From the NCBI GenBank assembly GCA_025617745.1, contig CM046863.1, positions 10,962,935 to 11,026,934 of the forward strand: DNA of 64,000 nt, in the 5' to 3' direction. Made by a program: the position numbers and the translations under genes. Source of the DNA: Heliocidaris erythrogramma. Its lineage: Eukaryota; Echinodermata; Echinoidea; Camarodonta; Echinometridae. The notes below the pieces were generated by a model, which saw only the letters and a program-made list of their open reading frames with translations, was not told where the DNA came from and did not search any database. Shown piece after piece: positions 57,120 through 64,000 of the stretch (positions are counted from its first letter, which is position 1; every line of letters starts with the position of its first letter).

Positions 57120-59487
57120 TTGACTCCTGAGTATTTACTCTTTCTTCGAGATATTTACATTATATATGTTTGTGTGGGGGGGGGGGGGGGGGGGGGGGGG
57201 GGGTTGATTTTTACGAAATGTGGTCCTCCTACAAAGGGGCAAAGTCGGCCCCTTGGAGCAAGTGCAAGTGACATTCGGTCAGATAATTTCAACTAAACTT
57301 TGTCTTTTGAAAGACATCACCTCCAATGTATGTCTGCTATGATGTTTGTTTATATATTGCTGATTTGTACGATCACCGACATGAAACCAGTAGTGTAACT
57401 TTGATCGTTTATTGATATTTTGTTTTTAATTGTACATGTATGTTTTTTAAGCACATAATAACCTAAAACTGGAATCCGTAAAGATTTTCTTTTAACGACG
57501 TGTGGGTTTGTCATTGAACAAGAATAAGCTATTCTCTTTTAGCTATCTGTAAGAAAATCTTAAAACTGAATTTGTTCGGTTTTTATTACAAGGAGAATAT
57601 AAAACAACATAATAGCTACATGATATGCAGCCAACTAAATACCTACAAATGCCGTCGCCGGGTCGTTTCGGTGTTTTTGCTTTGAATCATTTTGTTTAGA
57701 CACCTTGTATAAATGATGTAGGTGATTTTGTCTAGTCCTTTCTGATATCGTGCTAAATTCCCATGTCTTCCAATACATTTTCACTATATTTTTCCGTACT
57801 CCTCTACAAGTCATGACCTATGTAGCCAGTTCGTATAGAACACCTATATCCGTTTTTTTCTTTCCTTCTTTCCATACTGCAACCAAATAGACCTGTTCAC
57901 AAATATATCCTAATTTTATGCATAGTTTTAAAACAAAAGTTGTTCCTGACAACCTGAAAGCTTGTCAGAGGCTTGTCATTTCATTTCATTTTATTTTATT
58001 TCAACACGGCAACACTTGCCTCAGCCAATGGCTGTTCTTCTGCAAGTTCGTGCATACATAAAAAAACATACAAAGTATAACACATGAGGAATATCACATA
58101 GAAAATAACAAAATAAATACATGTAAATCCTCTTACACATATAAAATAAAAAATTACAGTAAAAAAAAAAAATAACAACAATTCAACATATGATAACATA
58201 AGATTACATGAGTAAAACAAAGTATAGCAACAAGTAATGCATGCAAACTGGATTCCAAGTATTGTAGTTCATTTATTAATAACAGGTTAATGGAATACCT
58301 CGTGACTAGGTCCCCAAGAAAGAAACATCCATAAATTTGAATAATTTTGTGAGCAGGTCTATTGTCTTTGCCAACTGCATATAGAAATTTTTTCCCATTT
58401 GTTTTCTTTTAAATATATATTCATTCTGTGGGCCTGCTTTGCTCATGCGGCGCCTATTGATTGCGCGCAAAACCACCTCTTTTATCACCCTATTTTCACA
58501 CAAAATACAAGCATCCGACTATTTATACTGACTTGTGTCAAAGTATTTGCCAAATATGATATCTTGTAGGAAATGATGACATCAACAATTTTTGTTTTAC
58601 TTATCTACTATTGTAGATTTATTATGGAACTGGGTTTATACCACATTGTATACTTCATGTACGATTTCTTGATTGAATACTGGTTATTCTGATTACTGAA
58701 TACTTACTCTCATACTTACGAATTCTTACCATTTTTATCAATTCGAATTTATCGTCTTGATCTTTTTATCTATCGATGCATCTTTTTGTGTATATTATAC
58801 GTGCATGATGTCAATATACTTGATTGAAGTTCAACTACTTCATGGATTATGTTCATAAGCCATAATGGAGGGAAATCTGAATCACTAGAAAAGTATTTCA
58901 CACCTTTTTTTAACGAACATTGTAATAATAGATTTACATACTGAAAGTATATAGTTCTGCAATCTATGAAATGCATTATGTTATTGACACCTTTGAAGAG
59001 TTGGCATAATTATAGACATAATGTGCATGTTTTTTTGTATTTTTATGCATGTTTATGTATACATAGTGCATTTTTATTACTTCATAACTATCATGACTAT
59101 GGAATATGAGTGAGCAGGTATTATAATGTCAATATCTATATCATAAGTTCCTTTTCTTTATTGTATTTCTGCTGTAAGTACATCAGCCTGGTAAATCAGA
59201 TCATCTTCGTATCGTGCTCAGGTTTTTATAGCATACGTCCTCTCTGCTGCCTCGGGCTCGGCTTAAAACAGTTGTCGGTAAAAATTACTGACAAAACACT
59301 TGACGAAACGCTCCCCAGAATTAGGCGACTCCTAATAATTACCATACTGAAAGATGTAAATAAAGCGTTTTGTGTTCCAAGCAGTGATACATTTTCAAGC
59401 ATAAATTTCAATGCAAGACGTCTCCTAAATTCAATTGATTCGATTAACTCACTTAATTTTAAATTTGATATAACAGATTCAATAATT
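57120..59487. other. No gene recognised
   Basis: Holds a G27 tract (about 57176-57203) and a TTTCATTTCATTTTATTTTA stretch at 57977-58001 that looks like another minus-strand LINE tail. Open frames at 58306-58503 and 59110-59499 show no domain. Confidence 0.4.
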
Positions 59488-60700
59488 CAACAGATGTAGC
59501 TCTCATTGAACTTAAGATTTCGAATGCTTTATCTAAAAAAGAACATGTACTTGGTGTATTAATGGACCTTAGTAAGGCATTTGATACTCTTGACCATCGT
59601 ATTTTACTTGAAAAAATTAACTTTTATGGTATCCGAGGAATCCCCTTTTTATGGTTTAAAAATTATTTGTCTGATCGAAAACAATATACTACTTATAATG
59701 ATGTGAACTCTATTATATTATCAATTAAATGTGGGGTCCCCCAAGGTTCAATCCTTGGCCCCTTGTTATTTCTCATATACATAAATGATATTTGTAATTC
59801 ATCTTCTTTACTTCAATTCATCCTATTCGCTGATGACACCAATGTATTTCTTTCCAATCATAATCTTGAGTATCTTTTTGAAACTATGAATGTACACTCT
59901 AAAAACTTAAGTGCTGTATTTAGCACTTTTTGAGGGCATGTATAGGGACTGCACTCAGAGTGCTATTGACTGCACACAGCGTGCTATTTCAGCACTTTCA
60001 CGGGAGCTGGACCGGCTCCTTAAACTGCTAAACATTCATTTAAAAAATCGTGATTTTGGCGAGCCTCGAACCAGGGTCCGCTGATCGACAATTGCTGGCA
60101 TTACCGCTAGACTAACTCACACCGTACGGTTTAGAGCAGATCATATTGTTACATAGTGAATTTACGACACCACATAGTTCATGTTATCTACTTGACTCCC
60201 ATGACTAAACTGGATTGCAAGAAGCATTCGTTAGTCTATCGGTAACGTCAGCGCCTCTCAATCAGCGGAACCTGGTTCGAGGCTCGCCACGGTCACATTT
60301 TTTTGGGGGGGGGGGGGGCTGGTAAATTAGCACACTACAAGTGCTAAAACAGCATTTCAGGTGCAGTCACTATACATGCCCCGAAAAAGTAGCACTTTAG
60401 TTTTTACAGTGTATAATTACCCAAGGTCTCAACGTGGTTCAGAAGTAATAAATTATCATTGAATATAAAAAAGACGAATTATATACACTTCAAAACCCCA
60501 AGGTCAAATATTAATAACCCATCCTTTGATATATTTATTGACAATATAAAGATTGATAAAAAAGAAAGTACCAAGTTTTTAGGCGTTACTATTGATGAAA
60601 AATTGAATTGGAATTCTCATATAGCTAATGTTGTGACTTCTGTATCACGTGGAGTTGGTGCATTGTACAAAGTAAGATCGTATATTCCTCTATATACGAG
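59488..60700 (+). pseudogene. LINE reverse transcriptase fragment, split by a MITE
   Basis: The first half (59488-59891) contains LMDLSKAFDTLDHRILLEK, GVPQGSILGPLLFL and catalytic FADDTNVF. The second half (60414-60700) resumes at the RT block before NKLSLNI and continues with KFLGVTIDEKLNWNSHI. A MITE separates them. Close to the LINE at 46-49 kb in sequence. 5' truncated at about 59488 and cut at about 60700, where BEL/Pao sequence starts. Confidence 0.85.
59894..60411. mobile_element. MITE with tRNA-like inverted halves, inserted in a LINE
   Basis: Ends CACTCTAAAAACTTAAGTGC and its near-complement (CACTGTAAAAACTAAAGTGC read inward from the right) are flanked by TA. Inner sequences 60060-60118 and 60228-60292 are inverted copies resembling a tRNA: TTAGTCTATCGGTAACG and GGTTCGAGGCTCGCC. 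A G15 tract lies near 60305. The insertion interrupts the LINE within the RT domain. Confidence 0.8.
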
Positions 60701-61590
60701 CAGGCAAGGACCATAACATGAACACATGCAGAAGGAGGAAGAGATGCAACAAGGAGAACTGTTCTTCATTCCATCATCCTTTGTTGCACAGAGAAACTGA
60801 GCGTACCAGCACTGTTGATGTCGCTAGTGTCTCGGGAGATAAATGTTCAAATTCTTGGGCCAAGAACTTCAACTGTTGGGAGCTGCCTTCTGGACTCTGG
60901 AGCACAAATTTCCATTATCAAACAGTCGGTTGCAGATGATCTCGGGCTTAGAGGTAAACCGATCAAGATAGATATAGGCAAGGTTGGTGGAGATACGGAA
61001 ACAGTAAATTCAAAGCTCTATCAAATGAGGATTCGGTCGCTAGATGGTCAGAAAGCTTTTACCATTGAAGCAGTTGGACTTGAGAAGATTAATGACAATA
61101 TAGCAGCGGTAGAGATAGAGGAATTGGCGAAAGTGTTCCACTTGGATAAGACTGTCTTGCATCGAAGTGGAGGTTCCATAGACCTTTTGGTAGGTGTTGA
61201 CTACGCAAAACTACAAGCAGGCAAGACCAAGCAGGAAGGAGATCTGGTAGCTAGGTGTACTCCTCTAGGTTGGGTGGTATTCGGAGCAACACGCCAGATG
61301 ACAATGCACGGCATGCATGATATCATGAACATTCAAATCATGAAGAATCCAGTTGATTTGCAAGACTTCTGGACAACTGAAGCAATGGGAGTGTGTAGTA
61401 GGCAGGAGCATGATGAACAGAAACTAATCCGCAACTCTTGTGAAAAGGTTGGTCGACAATGGTTAGTACCTTACCCATGGAGAAAAGACCCAGCCACACT
61501 ACCAGACAATATACAACTCGTTGAAAAGATGTTACAAGCTACAGAAAAGAAACTTGCAAAAAATCATTGCCGTATCTCGGTTTGATGAGC
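60701..61590 (+). pseudogene. BEL/Pao retrotransposon Gag-protease part
   Basis: A zinc-knuckle-like CRRRKRC...FHHPLLH near 60724-60793 is followed in another frame (60815-61585) by an aspartic protease with DSGAQISI, then LLVGVDYAKL, LGWVVFGA, a DFWTTEAMGV block and the start of the RT-proximal region (VPYPWRKDPATLPDN). This order is typical of BEL/Pao polyproteins. One frameshift separates knuckle and protease, and the element stops before the RT core. It is fused upstream to a LINE fragment. Confidence 0.8.
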
Positions 61591-61689
61591 ACATCGGTTG
61601 TCACTCGTTCTTCGTCAATTCATAGCATTCGATTTTTCTATGACGAGCACATAAACTTGGCTGAAAATACCAGTGGATACAAAGGATTG

Positions 61690-62063
61690 ATGTGATGTAA
61701 CCTGATCACATTTTCTGTACCTCCTGTCTCTAGGACAGTAAATCTGAGACTGACCCAAGCTTGTGTTGCCAATTTAACATTTTAAGATTAAAACATTTGT
61801 CAACAATCTGAAAAAAAGAAAGATTTGTATTGCCAATTTGATACATTTAATTAACTGCTCATTTAACAATAATAACAAGGGTTTGTGATGCCAATATGAT
61901 AAATTTCCAATTTGGCAACAGAATTAACAATGGCTAGTGTTGCCAATTTGAGATTTTGGTTAAATTCTTGATTTTTGCAACAAATCTCAACATTCAAAAT
62001 GTACTTTCTTCCTAAATTGTTAATTAATCATAGAAAACAATATTTTAACCAAACATACTCCCC
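61690..62063 (-). mobile_element. Putative 3' LTR and polypurine tract of BEL/Pao
   Basis: On the minus strand, 190 bp after the integrase stop, TGGGCGGGGGAG (62054-62069) is a good polypurine tract, and the LTR should begin at the following TATGTTTGG. The region contains four diverged TTGCCAATTT units. The far LTR edge is a guess because no second LTR is in the window. Confidence 0.45.
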
Positions 62064-62257
62064 CGCCCAATGAGGGAATTCTTTCCTCATGACAAACTTG
62101 TACACTAACTTTTCACAAAATATATGATTCAATTTAACAATTCTTAACATTTAAACTACGACCCAATAGGGAAAAAAAGTCTATATGTCTTTAACAAAGA
62201 TGTTACTATGGATTCCTCTGTTATTTAATTTTGTCCAAATAGTCTTCATTGTCTTAT

Positions 62258-64000
62258 TCAAGTATCGTAACCTTCGGCTGGAACGATAACAGCAATCTTC
62301 GTGACTGGTCTACGATATTCATGGTTCATTGTCTTTACTTTAATATTGCGAACCTTTCCGTCCTTTCCTGGATAGACCTCAATGACACGAGCGATTGTCC
62401 ATTTACCACGTATGACATTTGCATCGGCCAACATCACGATATCATCAACGCATATATTTCGGCGATCCACATTCCATTTGCGTCGTGGCGTCAACAAAGG
62501 TAAGACATCTCGAGTCCAGTGTTGCCAAAATGAGTCGACAGTGCGTTGAACTAGCTCCACCCTGTGTCGCGGATTTCTGGTCTCTCGAAAAGGGCCCTGG
62601 GCTACATGACTTGACGCTCGCCCCAACAACATGTCGTTTGGACACAGGTAAGTACCATCATCCGGGTCGGTAGGAATTCTGCCGATAGGTCGCTGATTGA
62701 CTAGATTGGCAACTTCAAGAAGGTAAGTATAAAGTTCGAAGGGCGTAAGTACTTGTTCTCCTATTGCCTTCTTCAGTGCATACTTACAACTCTTCACCAA
62801 AGATTCGGCGCATCCGTTCTGATGTGGGGCCCCTGGTGTGATGAACTTCCATTGCGTACCTTGCTCAGCACAAAAGTCTTTCAGCGTTTCATCAGATACT
62901 CCTTGGACCATAGCTCTTAGCTCGCGTTCAGCCCCTACAAATTGTGTGCCATTGTCACTTAATATCATTCTAGGCTGACCTCTTATAGCAAAGAAGCGAC
63001 GTAGTATCTTCAGAAACTCCATGGTAGAACAATCCTCTGCAAGTTCAAGGTGGACGGCCCTTGTATTCAAACAAGTGAATATAACACCGTAGTGTTTCGT
63101 CACTTTATTACGCCCCATCTTCACAGTTAACGGTTTAAAGTAGTCACAAGCACAGAAATGAAATGGCGGTGTCTTAGGTGCTAACCTTTCTTCAGGCAAT
63201 TCTGACATTTCTTGTGTTTCAGTTTTGTGCTCGAAGGCTCTGCACACCGCACATCTGTACTTAATTGTCTTCGCTAATTTGTGTCCCTTCACAATCCAGT
63301 ATTTCCTTCTAACTTTACCAGTAGTTACAGCAACTCCGCTATGGCCTATCTCATGAATGTTGCGTGTTATCAATGTTGATATCCAAGCTTCATATGGAAG
63401 TAGGATGGGGTGTTTCACTTCAAATGCTATTTTAGCTCTGTTTATCCTTCCTCCAACTCTCACTATTCCCTCATTATCAATGAAAGGACTGAGTGCTTTG
63501 AATTGACCCTTCTCAAGTCTTTCCTTCAAGTTTGTCTGTGCAGCTTTGATCAGATATGTCTCTCCTCTCTGTAGGTCTTCTGGTGTGAGTGTGTTGCTAG
63601 TTTCATCTCCAGTCTTTCCCCCTCTCTTTCTGCATCTAGCCTTTAGCTTCTCGACGAACTTCAAAACGTTTGACGTTACTCTAACAAGACGCCTCCAACT
63701 GGAGAACTTTTCACAGTTTATCAGCTCTTCTTTGGATTGTGATACTACAAGCACCGAATGTTCCTTGCGTTTCTCGTCCTCAATTCCTACCAGTCTCTCA
63801 CCAACTCCTGCTGGTTTCTCATTGACTCCTACTGGCCATTTCGACTTCGGCTGGCGCAAGAAACTGGGACCATATTGCCATACCCCTTTCAGTTCATCCG
63901 CTTTCAATCCTCTCGATAGAGCATCGGCAATGTTCATCTCTCCTGGAATATGCTTCCATTGACTTGGATCGGTGTTGCTCTGTATCTCACCAACTCGTGT
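62258..64000 (-). CDS. BEL/Pao Pol C-terminal part: RNase H end and integrase (partial)
   Basis: The minus-strand frame is open from the window edge to a stop at 62258 (580 codons visible). It starts in the end of RNase H (WKHIPGEMNIADALSRG). The integrase zinc domain follows (HEIGH ... CAVC), then the catalytic core with its three acidic residues in ACDYF, LSDNGTQF and NGCAES, and a C-terminal domain with GKWTIARVIEVYPG. Integrase joins the retrotransposon cDNA to the host chromosome. No stop or frameshift is seen, so this copy may be young. It runs opposite to the fragment at 60.7-61.6 kb. Confidence 0.9.
   Translation of the reverse strand, partial: TRVGEIQSNTDPSQWKHIPGEMNIADALSRGLKADELKGVWQYGPSFLRQPKSKWPVGVNEKPAGVGERLVGIEDEKRKEHSVLVVSQSKEELINCEKFSSWRRLVRVTSNVLKFVEKLKARCRKRGGKTGDETSNTLTPEDLQRGETYLIKAAQTNLKERLEKGQFKALSPFIDNEGIVRVGGRINRAKIAFEVKHPILLPYEAWISTLITRNIHEIGHSGVAVTTGKVRRKYWIVKGHKLAKTIKYRCAVCRAFEHKTETQEMSELPEERLAPKTPPFHFCACDYFKPLTVKMGRNKVTKHYGVIFTCLNTRAVHLELAEDCSTMEFLKILRRFFAIRGQPRMILSDNGTQFVGAERELRAMVQGVSDETLKDFCAEQGTQWKFITPGAPHQNGCAESLVKSCKYALKKAIGEQVLTPFELYTYLLEVANLVNQRPIGRIPTDPDDGTYLCPNDMLLGRASSHVAQGPFRETRNPRHRVELVQRTVDSFWQHWTRDVLPLLTPRRKWNVDRRNICVDDIVMLADANVIRGKWTIARVIEVYPGKDGKVRNIKVKTMNHEYRRPVTKIAVIVPAEGYDT

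Noticed and set aside
60228-60292. Functional tRNA gene
   Set aside because: A- and B-box-like words are present, but T-stem pairing fails and the sequence is one arm of a MITE palindrome.

Overview
This is a window of animal nuclear DNA, not prokaryotic. Reading frames are short and broken, coding exons carry splice signals, and most recognisable sequence is transposable-element debris: LINEs, a BEL/Pao LTR element, TIR/foldback DNA elements and a tRNA-derived SINE. Long foldback elements, THAP and SAP domains, LINEs with AATCA-type tails and an AAT-tailed SINE/L2 pair suggest a marine invertebrate deuterostome, most likely an echinoderm such as a sea urchin. The sequence alone does not prove that assignment. 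I saw no rRNA, intact tRNA or CRISPR array.

One apparently intact host gene was found: a 12-transmembrane MFS transporter of the monocarboxylate-transporter (SLC16-like) type. It has four exons (26119-26314, 39190-39339, 40739-41830, 55022-55152). All four junctions have GT/AG sites and the same phase (1). The spliced frame is 1569 nt (522 aa plus stop). It spans 29 kb because introns 1 and 3 are full of mobile elements. A decayed copy of the last exon follows at 55246-55330.

Region by region. 1-6.0 kb: a broken LINE (about 0.93-3.41 kb), an interrupted SINE and an inverted relative of the DNA just upstream of the transporter. 6.0-10.8 kb: a TIR-bounded block holding a LINE and an L2-like LINE fragment. 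11.2-13.0 kb: a TIR element with a SAP exon and a THAP reading frame facing each other. 14.9-15.9 kb: a minus-strand fragment resembling the RAG1 N-terminal zinc domain. 16.4-19.4 kb: a duplicated 240-bp block, a degenerate minisatellite and a LINE fragment. 20.48-24.65 kb: a 4.2-kb foldback element. 25.8-55.2 kb: the transporter gene. Its intron 1 holds a SINE, a LINE, a helicase-bearing TIR element with 9-bp target duplication and a near-perfect 2.17-kb palindrome with 8-bp target duplication. Its intron 3 holds two inverted copies of a 0.93-kb TTAA-flanked element, a THAP pseudogene with two perfect hairpins and a nearly intact LINE. 55.4-57.1 kb: two MITEs side by side in a TA repeat and a possible Penelope-type hammerhead remnant. 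59.5-64.0 kb: a LINE split by a MITE with tRNA-like inverted halves, then two oppositely oriented BEL/Pao fragments.

The main interest is the variety of inverted-repeat DNA elements with readable target duplications, some carrying nuclear-protein domains (THAP, SAP, RecQ-type helicase), and the RAG1-N-like fragment.
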